From: UBA6220 sp041651335
Lineage (GTDB): Bacteria; Patescibacteriota; Minisyncoccia; Minisyncoccales; Minisyncoccaceae
Direction: 5' to 3'
Length of the DNA: 64,000 nt
NCBI GenBank assembly: GCA_041651335.1
Contig: JBAZJL010000004.1
Location: 3,594-67,593, forward strand
The notes beneath the pieces are model-generated. The model was not told the DNA's origin. It searched no databases and worked only from the letters and a program-made list of their open reading frames with translations. Each line of letters starts with the position of its first letter. The stretch's first letter is position 1. Made by a program: the position numbers and the translations under genes. Below are positions 23,211 to 31,737 of this stretch, in pieces.

Positions 23211-26200
23211 ATGGATTTAAGTAAATTAAACAAGGAACAAAAACAAGCTGTTGAAACTATTGATGGTCCGCTTTTGATTGTGGCTGGCGCTGGAACCGGA
23301 AAAACAACAGTTTTAACCAACCGCTTGGCTTATTTAGTGAGTGAGCAAAATATAAAACCAGAAGAAATTTTAGCACTTACTTTTACGGAAAAAGCAGCCC
23401 ATGAAATGGAAGAAAGAGCGGAAAAATTATTACCTTTTGGGTATTATGATTTTTGGATTTCTACTTTTCATTCTTTTGGCGATCGAGTTTTAAAAAATTA
23501 CGGCCTGTCAATTGGAATTCCTACGAATTATAAATTACTAAATGATAGTGGCAGCTGGATTTTGATGCGTAAAAATTTTCATAAATTTAATTTTCTTAAA
23601 GAATATCGACCATTAGGCAATCCAACCAAATTTATTCAAGCTTTAGTTAATCATTTTCATCAATGTAAAAACGAAGGAATTTATCCAAGCGAATATTTAG
23701 AATATGCCGATTCCTTAAAAACAAGTTTAAATGATATTCCTATTCGAAAAAGCCCTTCAAAGACAAAATTAAAAAAACAAGCCACGGATGAAGAAAAAAT
23801 TTTATTTGCCCAGTCTGAATATGAGCGAATTAACGAAATCGCCATGGCTTATCATACTTATCAAAAAATTTTATTAGACAATAGCTGTCTTGATTTTGGA
23901 GACTTAATAAATTATACCATTGATTTATTCAAGAAGCGTCCGGAAATTTTAAAAAAATTTAGAGATAGGTTTAAGTATATTATGGTAGATGAATTCCAGG
24001 ATACTAATTGGGTGCAATACGAATTAATAAAAATTTTGGCTGCCCCGAAAAATAATTTAGCGGTTTGCGCCGATGACGACCAATCAATTTTTTCTTTTCA
24101 AGGCGCTTCTTTTAATAATGTTTTACGGTTTAAAAAAGATTTTCCCGAATCCAAGCAGGTGGTCTTAACAGAAAACTATCGATCTTCTCAAAATATTTTA
24201 GATTTGTCCTATAATTTTATTCAGTATAATAATCCGAATCGTTTAGAGTTTCAATTAAATGAAATTTCTGATTTGCAAAAACAAGCCAAAGAAAAAGGAA
24301 TTAATTTAGAAAGTTTTGAGAAAATCAGCAAGAAACTAAAAAGCAATAAAAAAGGGCCAGGCCAAATTTGTTTGCTTGGTTTTCAAACCGGAGATGAAGA
24401 AATAACCGGAGTGATTAATAAAATTTGGGAACTAAAAGAAATAGATCTTGAAGCTGGTTTTTCTGATTTTGCTATTTTGGTCAGATCTAATGAATCAGCC
24501 AATTCTTTCAGCCGAGCATTGGAAAGAGCGAATATGCCTTATCAATTTATTTCTTCGCGGGGATTATATACTAATCCTTTAATTTTGGACGTTATTTCTT
24601 ATTTAAAAGCAATTTTAAATTTTTATGATTCTTCTAGCCTTTATCGAGTTTTAAGAATGTTGCCCATGGATTTAAATGCCGAAGAAGTAGCAAGAATTAC
24701 TCAATATAGCGATAAGAAAGGAATTCCTGTTTTTGAAGCAATCCAGGATAAATACTTAATGACTAAATTACAAACCGAAACGCGGATTAAGCTGGGAAAA
24801 CTTGTTCAATCATTAAAAAAACATTTTGAAATTTCTAAACAAAAAAATACCAGTGAAATTTTTATCAATTTGCTTTCTGATTTGGGTTATGATAAAAAAT
24901 TATCCGAACCCTGCGAAGAGAATTTAAAAAATTGGGATTTGCTTTATCAATTTTTTCAGAAAATAAAAAATTTCGAAGAGTCTCAGTCTGATGGAAAGCT
25001 TTTGGCTTTTATTGAAGAACTGCAAATGGAATTAGAAGCAGGAGAAGAAGGTTCTTTATCTTCAAGTTTTGAAAATGATTGCGAGGCAATAAAAGTAATG
25101 ACTGTGCATTCAGCCAAAGGATTGGAATTTAAATATGTTTTTCTTTCTAATCTTGTTCATCGCAAATTTCCCAGCGATCAAAAAAGCGATCCCATTGCTT
25201 TGCCCGAAGAATTAATCAAAGAAGTTTTACCAAAAGGGGATTTTCATCTTCAAGAAGAAAGAAGGCTTTTTTATGTAGCTTTAACCAGAGCAAAAGATGG
25301 GCTATTTTTGACTTGGGCTGAGGACTATGGGGGCAAGCAAAGAAAAAAGCCGTCTCGATTTTTAATAGAAGCAAATTTAATCAGCGAAGAAGTTCTCCAA
25401 AATCATAAAATAAAAGCAACCAATAGCTTTTGTTTTAGCAAATCAAGAAATAATAATTTTAAACTTGAATCAAACGAAACAAGCGACAACAAAGCGATTA
25501 AAAAATTTTTACCAGACCATTTTTCTTTTTCCCAATTAACTGCTTTTTCTAATTGTCCCTTGCAATATAAATTTGCCCATATTTTAAAAATTCCTACTCG
25601 TGGACGGCCTAATTTTAGTTATGGCAAAACCATTCATAATACTTTACATAAATTTATTGGATTGGCAGCCAGAAATATTGAAATAAAACAAAAAGATTTA
25701 TTTGGCAATGCCTTGGCCAAAGAAAAAGGCCTTAATTTGTCTTTGCAAGACTTATTGGAAATTTATGATAAAGAGTGGATTGATGATTGGCATGATGGGG
25801 ATTCAAAAAAAGATTATTATCTGAAGGGCAAAGAAGTTTTAAAAAAATTTTATAATGATTTACTTTTAAAACCATTAAATATTTATTTTTTTAATGAAGA
25901 GCCAGCTTTGGAAAAAACATTTTCTTTGAAGATTGATAATGATTTATTGGTAGGTGCAATTGATCGAATTGATAAAATTTCTGAAAATGAGGTGGAGTTA
26001 ATTGATTATAAAACTGGAAACCCGAAAGACTCTTTAAGCACAGACGACAAATTTCAATTATTAATTTATCAGCTGGCAGCTTTTAAAATTTTTGGATTAA
26101 AAACCGGCAAGCTTTCTTATTATTATGTTGATGACAATTCAATAAAATCATTTATTCCCACAGCTGACGATTTGTTTAAAACCGAGGAAAAAATAAAGGA

Positions 26201-26300
26201 ATTGATTTTAAAAATAAAAAGAAGCAATTTCAAACCTTCTCCTGGGTGGAATTGCCGATTTTGCGATTATAAAAATATTTGTTCGCACAAGAAGATTTAA
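23211..26300 (+). CDS. UvrD/PcrA-type helicase fused to an AddB-like Fe-S PD-(D/E)XK nuclease
   Basis: 1029 residues. The helicase half (about 1-740) has motif I AGAGTGKTT, motif II DEFQDTN, Q-D-D-Q-S-I-F-S-F as motif III, ENYRSSQ as motif IV, VMTVHSAKGLEF as motif V and YVALTRAKD as motif VI. The nuclease half has FSFSQLTAFSNCPLQYKF, the catalytic GAIDRID and ELIDYKTG, and GWNCRFCDYKNIC. The Cys in NCPLQY plus three in the last segment are the four ligands of an AddB-type iron-sulfur staple. One polypeptide thus combines activities split between AddA and AddB. It probably processes double-strand breaks or foreign DNA. Confidence 0.9.
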   Translation: MDLSKLNKEQKQAVETIDGPLLIVAGAGTGKTTVLTNRLAYLVSEQNIKPEEILALTFTEKAAHEMEERAEKLLPFGYYDFWISTFHSFGDRVLKNYGLSIGIPTNYKLLNDSGSWILMRKNFHKFNFLKEYRPLGNPTKFIQALVNHFHQCKNEGIYPSEYLEYADSLKTSLNDIPIRKSPSKTKLKKQATDEEKILFAQSEYERINEIAMAYHTYQKILLDNSCLDFGDLINYTIDLFKKRPEILKKFRDRFKYIMVDEFQDTNWVQYELIKILAAPKNNLAVCADDDQSIFSFQGASFNNVLRFKKDFPESKQVVLTENYRSSQNILDLSYNFIQYNNPNRLEFQLNEISDLQKQAKEKGINLESFEKISKKLKSNKKGPGQICLLGFQTGDEEITGVINKIWELKEIDLEAGFSDFAILVRSNESANSFSRALERANMPYQFISSRGLYTNPLILDVISYLKAILNFYDSSSLYRVLRMLPMDLNAEEVARITQYSDKKGIPVFEAIQDKYLMTKLQTETRIKLGKLVQSLKKHFEISKQKNTSEIFINLLSDLGYDKKLSEPCEENLKNWDLLYQFFQKIKNFEESQSDGKLLAFIEELQMELEAGEEGSLSSSFENDCEAIKVMTVHSAKGLEFKYVFLSNLVHRKFPSDQKSDPIALPEELIKEVLPKGDFHLQEERRLFYVALTRAKDGLFLTWAEDYGGKQRKKPSRFLIEANLISEEVLQNHKIKATNSFCFSKSRNNNFKLESNETSDNKAIKKFLPDHFSFSQLTAFSNCPLQYKFAHILKIPTRGRPNFSYGKTIHNTLHKFIGLAARNIEIKQKDLFGNALAKEKGLNLSLQDLLEIYDKEWIDDWHDGDSKKDYYLKGKEVLKKFYNDLLLKPLNIYFFNEEPALEKTFSLKIDNDLLVGAIDRIDKISENEVELIDYKTGNPKDSLSTDDKFQLLIYQLAAFKIFGLKTGKLSYYYVDDNSIKSFIPTADDLFKTEEKIKELILKIKRSNFKPSPGWNCRFCDYKNICSHKKI

Positions 26301-26305
26301 CTCTA

Positions 26306-26333
26306 TTGTTTTTATTTTTTTTTTTGATATAAT
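26306..26333 (+). promoter_or_regulatory. Leaderless promoter of the pilin-like gene
   Basis: TTGTTT (26306-26311), 16 bp, then TGA-TATAAT with the -10 at 26328-26333 (extended -10). ATG 26341 is 7 bp later. Confidence 0.65.
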
Positions 26334-26340
26334 TTTATTA

Positions 26341-29067
26341 ATGTTTTCAAAAAAAGCTTTTACTCTAATCGAGCTCTTGGTCGTGATTGCGATTATTGGT
26401 GTTTTGTCAGCATTTGTTTTTGTTTCTCTTAATTCTGCGGCTAACGCAGCAAACGATGCCCGGCGTAAATCTGATATTGCCACGATTAAAAACGCTTTAA
26501 TCCAATACACTGTCCAAGGAGGAACCTTGCCAACAGGAGATTGCAATTTTGGCATTGAAACCAATTCTTGTAATGACTTATTGGGAGAAGCTCTTAATCC
26601 ATATTTGCCAACCCTTCCCTCTGATCCCAAATCAGGGCTTTTTTATACCTATTCTTCTTCAGGAAACAATGAGTTTGTAGTGGAATCAGTTCTTTCTGAT
26701 ACTTATGCTTATGGTTATGACAGCACGGTTGGATTTTTCTACGAAGCGCCTGCTGATGGTGCTTGCGGTTCAGCTCACAATTCTTCTTTTTATGAAATTC
26801 CAGGAGAAAATCTTTGTTTTACTGGAACAGCCACTGAAGTTTCTGGAACCGGACCCTGGACCTGGAACTGTCTTGGAGCTTATGGCGGAAACAATGATTC
26901 TTGTTCAGCTAACAAAAAGATTGATGTTAACTGCGGTTCAGCCAATGGCGAACAAACTTATACTATTCCAACTGAAAACTTATGCGATGACAATTCTTTG
27001 CCTCCTGTTTCAGGCACTGGACCTTGGACTTGGGAATGTTTAGGTATTAATGGCGGAACTGGAGCTTCTTGTAGTGCGGGAATTATTGTTAATGGTGAAT
27101 GTGGTTCAGCGAATAAAAATTATTCTTCTTCTGATACAACCTATGGGACTGATACTTTTTGTTCTGCTGGAAATCCTAATCCTTCAAATCCAGACTTTCC
27201 TGCTTTAGGCAGTTCAACAAATTGGGATTGCGAAGGCTTGAACAGCGGGACCACGGCTAATTGCCAAGCTACCAGGAATTTGCAAATCGTGAACATTGCT
27301 GCTATTCCTGGAGTAACTGCTCCAGCCACTGGTGCTACTCCTGATACTGCCATAACCGAAACCAGTCAATACACTGGAACAATTTCTTGGAATGGTAGTC
27401 CTGTTACTTTTGCCGGGGGCACGATTTACACGGCTACGATTACTTTAACAGCTAAGACTGGTTATACTTTCACTGGCGTTATTGCTGATTTCTTTACTGT
27501 AGCTGGTGCAACTTCTGATTCTAATTCTGTCAGCTCGGGCACAGTGACTGCTGTTTTTCCAGGCACAATACTTAATGGTGCTTGTGGTACGGCTGCTAAA
27601 AATTATTTATCTTCAGACACTAGTTATGGTTCTGATACTTTTTGTTCTGCTGGTACTGCCAATCCCTCTACTCCAAGCTTCCCAGCTTTAGGTGGATCAG
27701 TTAGCTGGTCTTGCCAAGGAGTTTATGGTGGCACTACGGCTAATTGCCAAGCTACCAGGAATTTGCAAGTCGTGAATATTGCTGCTATTCCTGGAGTAAC
27801 TGCTCCAGCCACTGGTGCTACTCCTGATACTGCCATAACCGAAACCAGTCAATACACTGGAACAATTTCTTGGAATGGTAGTCCTGTTACTTTTGCCGGG
27901 GGCACGATTTACACGGCTACGATTACTTTAACAGCTAAGACTGGTTATACTTTCACTGGCGTTATTGCTGATTTCTTTACTGTAGCTGGTGCAACTTCTG
28001 ATTCTAATTCTGCTAATTCTGGCGTGGTCACGGCTGTTTTCCCAGCTACCGGAGTTCCGGTTAACGGCGCTTGCGGCACGGCTGCTAAAAATTATTTATC
28101 TTCAGACACTAGTTATGGTTCAGATACTTTTTGTTCTGCTGGCACAGCTGTGCCAACCACGCCAGCTTTTCCAGCCCAAGGAAGTTCAACCACTTGGACT
28201 TGTCAAGGTTTACATAGTGGAACTAATGCCAGCTGTACGGCAACCAGAAACCCAGCTTTAAGTGCTTGCACTACTTCTGGCGGAATAACTTGCACCAGAA
28301 CCACTAGCGGACTTTATACAATTGATCAATTCACTGGAGCAGGCACAAGAACCTGGGCCACGCCTGTTGGAGTAACTTCAGTTGAATATTTGGTGATTGG
28401 CGGAGGAGGTGGAGGCGGTAATGGCACTGCTTCAAGTTATCGTGGCGGCGGCGGCGGCGGCGGCGGATTTTTAACTGGTACTATGTCTGTTTCGGGCAAT
28501 AAAACCTTAACTGTGGGCGCTGGGGGAACAGCTGGTGGAGGAACTGGTGGTAGCAGTGTTTTTGGATTAGTAACAGCTTCTGGTGGTGGCGGTGGAGCTA
28601 ATGGATTTGTTGTTGGGGGAAATGGATCTTCTGGCGGCGGCGGCGGAGCAAATTCTACAAGTGGTTATAGGGCTGGCGGAACAGGTATTTCTGGTCAAGG
28701 TTATGCAGGAGGACAAGGGGGATCAGATAATACAAACTTTAGAGTTGGTGGCGGCGGTGGTGGGGCTGGTCAAGCTGGTTATCCTGCTGCTAACAATAAT
28801 ACTACTTCTGGAAATGGTGGAAATGGATTAACTTCTTCAATAACAGGCACAAGCACTTATTATGGTGGTGGTGGTGGCGGCGGCGGTGTTCATAAAGCCG
28901 GTGGAGTTAATACGGTTGGTGGGCTTGGCGGCGGCGGTTCTCCTTCAGGATATGTGGGTGGTGCTGGAACAAATGGGCTTGGTGGCGGCGGATCTGGAGC
29001 AGGGAACCTTGAAATTGGTGGAGCTGGTGGTTCGGGAATAGTGATTTTAAAATATTTTACTCCTTAA
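26341..29067 (+). CDS. Giant pilin-like surface protein with Cys-rich and glycine-rich modules
   Basis: 908 residues. Residues 1-30 are a type IV prepilin leader and helix (KKAFTLIELLVVIAIIGVLS; cleavage before F, E at +5). The next 100 residues are a typical small pilin domain. Then come five four-cysteine modules (starting near residues 139, 198, 251, 411 and 574, for example NGACGTAAKNY ... DTFCSAG). Two copies of an 85-residue beta domain (near 315-400 and 475-560; VNIAAIPGVTAPATGATPD) alternate with them. The end (about 673-908) is a glycine-rich domain of long G runs finishing GGAGGSGIVILKYF. Pili are thought to tether CPR cells to hosts; this could be a tip adhesin. Confidence 0.9.
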   Translation: MFSKKAFTLIELLVVIAIIGVLSAFVFVSLNSAANAANDARRKSDIATIKNALIQYTVQGGTLPTGDCNFGIETNSCNDLLGEALNPYLPTLPSDPKSGLFYTYSSSGNNEFVVESVLSDTYAYGYDSTVGFFYEAPADGACGSAHNSSFYEIPGENLCFTGTATEVSGTGPWTWNCLGAYGGNNDSCSANKKIDVNCGSANGEQTYTIPTENLCDDNSLPPVSGTGPWTWECLGINGGTGASCSAGIIVNGECGSANKNYSSSDTTYGTDTFCSAGNPNPSNPDFPALGSSTNWDCEGLNSGTTANCQATRNLQIVNIAAIPGVTAPATGATPDTAITETSQYTGTISWNGSPVTFAGGTIYTATITLTAKTGYTFTGVIADFFTVAGATSDSNSVSSGTVTAVFPGTILNGACGTAAKNYLSSDTSYGSDTFCSAGTANPSTPSFPALGGSVSWSCQGVYGGTTANCQATRNLQVVNIAAIPGVTAPATGATPDTAITETSQYTGTISWNGSPVTFAGGTIYTATITLTAKTGYTFTGVIADFFTVAGATSDSNSANSGVVTAVFPATGVPVNGACGTAAKNYLSSDTSYGSDTFCSAGTAVPTTPAFPAQGSSTTWTCQGLHSGTNASCTATRNPALSACTTSGGITCTRTTSGLYTIDQFTGAGTRTWATPVGVTSVEYLVIGGGGGGGNGTASSYRGGGGGGGGFLTGTMSVSGNKTLTVGAGGTAGGGTGGSSVFGLVTASGGGGGANGFVVGGNGSSGGGGGANSTSGYRAGGTGISGQGYAGGQGGSDNTNFRVGGGGGGAGQAGYPAANNNTTSGNGGNGLTSSITGTSTYYGGGGGGGGVHKAGGVNTVGGLGGGGSPSGYVGGAGTNGLGGGGSGAGNLEIGGAGGSGIVILKYFTP
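27253..27529 (+). repeat. 277-bp internal duplication, copy 1
   Basis: Matches 27736-28012 at a constant offset of 483 bp with only two base differences that I can find (near the start: aaatcgtgaac versus aagtcgtgaat). It encodes the end of a Cys module plus the 85-residue beta domain. Confidence 0.95.
27736..28012 (+). repeat. 277-bp internal duplication, copy 2
   Basis: Second copy of the in-frame repeat. A shorter related stretch (GCTGCTAAAAATTATTTATC and onwards) also recurs 483-490 bp apart at about 27590 and 28080, showing that the repeat unit was a 161-residue double module. Confidence 0.95.
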
Positions 29068-29075
29068 AAATGCTA

Positions 29076-29103
29076 TTGATTTTTTTGGGTTTTCCAATAT
29101 GAT
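29076..29103 (+). promoter_or_regulatory. Leaderless promoter of gpsA
   Basis: TTGATT (29076-29081), 16 bp, TATGAT (29098-29103), then 6 bp to ATG 29110. Confidence 0.55.
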
Positions 29104-29109
29104 TATTTT

Positions 29110-30120
29110 ATGGATAAAATTCAAAAAACAAATATAACTATTCTAGGCGATGGCGCCTGGGCAACTACTTTGGCTATTGTTTTGTCTAAAAACAAGCACA
29201 ATGTTTTTGTTTGGAGTGCTTTTCCAGAATACCTAGAAGAGTTAAACAAAAAAAGAGAAAATAAAAAATATTTACCAGGAATTAAAATTCCGGAAAATAT
29301 TGTTTTTGAGAAAGATTTAAAAACAGCAATTGAAAAATCAAATTGGATTATTTTTGCCATTCCTTCAAAATTTTTTCGAAGCGTGGTTCAAAAAATAAAA
29401 GCCAGCCAAATTCACTTAAAAGATAAAGTTTTTGTAAATGTTGCCAAAGGATTGGAGCAGAAAACTTTAATGAGAATGACTGAGATTATAAAAAGTGAAT
29501 TAGGAAAAGTAGGGGTAGCTGTGTTAAGCGGACCGTCGATTGCTATCGAGGTTGCTCAAGGATTGCCAGTTTTGGTTGTGGCGGCGTCAAAAAAACATGA
29601 AATTGCCAAAAAAATCCAGCAGATTTTCAGTAATGATTATTTTCGAGTTTATACTTCCACTGATATTGTTGGCGTAGAATTGGGCGGTCCTTTAAAAAAT
29701 ATTATTGCTGTTGTGGCTGGAATTTCTGATGGGCTTGGTTTTGGTAGTAATGCCAAGGCAGCGATTTTATCTCGTGGATTGGCGGAAATTCAACGCTTAG
29801 GGTTAAAAATGGGCGCTAAGAAAAAAACATTTTCCGGCTTGGCTGGCTTAGGGGATTTGTCTACTACTTGTATCAGTCCGGAAAGCCGAAACAGGACTTT
29901 TGGGGAAAGAATTGCCAAGGGCGAGAAAATGTCAGAAATAATTAAATCAACAAACAGCATTATTGAAGGGGCAACAACCGCGGAAGCAGTTTATCAGTTA
30001 AGTAAAAAATATAAAGTGGAAATGCCGATTACCGAGCAGGTTTATCAGATTTTGTATAAAAATAAATTACCACAAGCTGCCTTAAAAGAATTAATGACTC
30101 GAAAAAGAAAACCAGAATAA
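29110..30120 (+). CDS. gpsA: Glycerol-3-phosphate dehydrogenase [NAD(P)+]
   Basis: 336 residues, full length. The Rossmann motif is ILGDGAWATTLAI (the usual G-x-G-x-W-G-T-A-L variant). VNVAKGLEQKTL and VLSGPSIAIEVAQGLP carry conserved substrate residues; the catalytic lysine is in GGPLKNIIAVVAGISDGLGFG. GLAGLGDLSTTCISPESRNR is the C-terminal signature. It reduces dihydroxyacetone phosphate to sn-glycerol-3-phosphate for phospholipids, implying some lipid synthesis or remodelling capacity. Confidence 0.96.
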   Translation: MDKIQKTNITILGDGAWATTLAIVLSKNKHNVFVWSAFPEYLEELNKKRENKKYLPGIKIPENIVFEKDLKTAIEKSNWIIFAIPSKFFRSVVQKIKASQIHLKDKVFVNVAKGLEQKTLMRMTEIIKSELGKVGVAVLSGPSIAIEVAQGLPVLVVAASKKHEIAKKIQQIFSNDYFRVYTSTDIVGVELGGPLKNIIAVVAGISDGLGFGSNAKAAILSRGLAEIQRLGLKMGAKKKTFSGLAGLGDLSTTCISPESRNRTFGERIAKGEKMSEIIKSTNSIIEGATTAEAVYQLSKKYKVEMPITEQVYQILYKNKLPQAALKELMTRKRKPE

Positions 30121-30201
30121 AAATATTGAAAAATATATTAATTCAAGATAGAATATTAAATGTTTCAAATCCTTTTAATGAAAAAATAATAAATTAAAAA
30201 T

Positions 30202-30414
30202 ATGGAAGAAAAAAAATATCAAGTTGATAAAGAAAAATGCATTGGTTGCGGAAGCTGTGCCATGGTTTGCCCTGGGGGCACGGAAATGAAAGATGATGGC
30301 AAGGCAGAAGTTATTAGTTCTTCAAAAATTGAAGAATGTGGAGGAATAGAGCTTTGCCCTTATGGTGCAATTATTGAATTAAATGGGGCAATTGAAAACG
30401 ATGAAGAAGAATAA
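30202..30414 (+). CDS. Small [4Fe-4S] ferredoxin
   Basis: 70 residues. KEKCIGCGSCAMVCPGG provides C-x-x-C-x-x-C-x-x-x-C-P. The second half has only ECGGIELCPYGAI, with two cysteines. It is therefore most likely a one-cluster ferredoxin with a residual or disulfide second site, as in Desulfovibrio gigas ferredoxin. It is very acidic at the C-terminus (ENDEEE). The DUF1858 gene follows after 4 bp, suggesting a redox pair. It could carry electrons for the [FeFe] hydrogenase encoded 23 kb away. Confidence 0.9.
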   Translation: MEEKKYQVDKEKCIGCGSCAMVCPGGTEMKDDGKAEVISSSKIEECGGIELCPYGAIIELNGAIENDEEE

Positions 30415-30418
30415 AAAT

Positions 30419-30634
30419 ATGAAAATTACCAAAGATACTCTTCTTGCGGATATCATTAATCAAGAAAAAGCAGAGTCAGCGCTTGGAAAACATCAGGTTC
30501 CTTGCTTATCCTGTCCTTTTGCCAAAATGGAAATGCACGAATTAACCATTGGTCAAATTTGTGAAAATTACGGGCTTGATTGCGAAGAGCTTTTAAAAGA
30601 TTTAAACAATGATTTAAACGGGTCGGATGAATAA
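30419..30634 (+). CDS. DUF1858 redox-disulfide domain protein
   Basis: 71 residues from ATG 30419, 4 bp after the ferredoxin stop. ITKDTLLADIINQEKAESAL, then CLSCPFAKME with a C-x-x-C, then ELTIGQICENYGLDCEELL match the hybrid-cluster-protein-associated disulfide domain (DUF1858). Function is not established, but a thiol redox role is generally assumed. The final 8 bp overlap the ComEC-like gene. Confidence 0.85.
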   Translation: MKITKDTLLADIINQEKAESALGKHQVPCLSCPFAKMEMHELTIGQICENYGLDCEELLKDLNNDLNGSDE

Positions 30635-31493
30635 GCCGGCCTTTTTAATTTTTAGTTTTTTAATTATTAGTAATATTATTACTTGGTCTATTTGCGTTCC
30701 TTTATTTTTTGCAACCAATGAATTAATGGTTGAATTTATAGACGTTGGCCAAGGGGATTCTTGTTTTATTAAAACCTCTGAAGGTTATAAGATAATAATT
30801 GATGGCGGGCCTGATTATCACAAAGCAATTGAAGAAATAAACCAGGAAATCCCTTTTTGGGACAGAGAAATAGATTTAGTTATTCTTACTCATCCGGAAC
30901 AAGACCATTTTACCGGCTTATTTAGGATTTTAAGTTCTTATCAAGTAAAAAACATAATTTGGAATGGAGTAGAAAAACAAAATCAAGCTTTTGAAAATTT
31001 TAAACTGGCCGTCAATCAAGAAAAGCAGGAAGGATGTCAGGTTTTTGAATTGTCAGCTGGCGATAGGGTTATTGCCGGGGAAACAGAAATGAACATTCTT
31101 TTTCCTTTTGATTCAACAGATAGGGATCCGCAAGAAGCTAATTCTTCGGCCATTGTTTTAAAAATGTCTTTTGATAAAAATGATTTTTTATTTACTGCTG
31201 ATATCGGATTTGAACAAGAAGACTTGATTATTAAAAGCAATCAAAATATTAAAGCCGATGTTTTAAAAATTGGACATCATGGATCAAAATATTCTAGTTC
31301 TGAAAAATTTTTATCAGAAGTTTTTCCTAAAATAGCAATAATTCAGGTAGGAAAAAATAGCTATGGCCACCCGGCAGAAGAGACGCTATTACGGTTGCAA
31401 AAAAATGAAATTAAAACCTATCGAAACGATTTAAATGGCAATATTAAAATAATCTCTGATGGCCAAAACTTAAAAACAATGGTTGAAAAATGA
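30627..31493 (+). CDS. ComEC C-terminal-like metallo-beta-lactamase hydrolase
   Basis: 288 residues. One N-terminal helix (about 5-24) exports or anchors it. The domain has IDVGQGDSCFI, IIDGG, the metal motif THPEQDHFTG (H-x-x-x-D-H), and KIGHHGSKYSSS. These are the signatures of the extracellular nuclease-like domain of ComEC/Rec2, here without the channel. It may degrade one DNA strand outside the cell during uptake of nucleic acids. The first residue of the usual H-x-H-x-D-H motif is intact while the second His is replaced by Glu, as in ComEC. Confidence 0.87.
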   Translation: MNKPAFLIFSFLIISNIITWSICVPLFFATNELMVEFIDVGQGDSCFIKTSEGYKIIIDGGPDYHKAIEEINQEIPFWDREIDLVILTHPEQDHFTGLFRILSSYQVKNIIWNGVEKQNQAFENFKLAVNQEKQEGCQVFELSAGDRVIAGETEMNILFPFDSTDRDPQEANSSAIVLKMSFDKNDFLFTADIGFEQEDLIIKSNQNIKADVLKIGHHGSKYSSSEKFLSEVFPKIAIIQVGKNSYGHPAEETLLRLQKNEIKTYRNDLNGNIKIISDGQNLKTMVEK

Positions 31494-31514
31494 TTTTTAA
31501 ATTTTGATATTTTT

Positions 31515-31523
31515 TGCTATAAT
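31515..31523 (+). promoter_or_regulatory. Extended -10 promoter of the 6S-like RNA
   Basis: TGCTATAAT at 31515-31523 is a perfect extended -10. The G at 31531, first base of the RNA's closing stem, lies at the expected start distance. Confidence 0.7.
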
Positions 31524-31530
31524 ATAAACA

Positions 31531-31650
31531 GCCCCGGAATTCAAAAATTCCGAACACCTTTTCAAAGGGAGCCATAATTTTTAACCGCCTTGGCTGTTAA
31601 ATGAGGCGCCCACTTGGACTCTTCGGATTCCATTTTGAAAAGTCCGGGGC
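31531..31650 (+). ncRNA. Structured small RNA, probable 6S-like RNA
   Basis: A 120-nt unit between an extended -10 promoter and an intrinsic terminator, with no ORF. Its ends pair perfectly (GCCCCGGA at 31531-31538 with TCCGGGGC at 31643-31650). The next helix is CTTTTCAAA with TTTGAAAAG. Inside, GGGAGCC pairs with GGCGCCC, and a hairpin with a C-TTCG-G loop (near 31617-31632) sits on the 3' strand. A long rod with a central open region and the sequence GGCGCCCACTTGG are reminiscent of bacterial 6S RNA, which traps RNA polymerase. The assignment is by resemblance only; that it is a discrete structured RNA is well supported. Confidence 0.6.
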
Positions 31651-31663
31651 GATAAAAAATAAT

Positions 31664-31694
31664 CCACCGCTAGCGCGGTGGTTTGTATTTTTTT
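31664..31694 (+). terminator. Intrinsic terminator of the 6S-like RNA
   Basis: CCACCGC-TAGC-GCGGTGG (31664-31681) followed by a T-rich stretch. Confidence 0.85.
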
Positions 31695-31737
31695 AGATTA
31701 AGTATTAAAATATAATAAATAATCTTTTTAAAAAAAT

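Noticed and set aside
27253..28012. Repeats in the adhesin gene as a CRISPR array
   Set aside because: The repeats are 277 bp, in frame, and occur twice, with no short regular repeat-spacer pattern and no cas genes.
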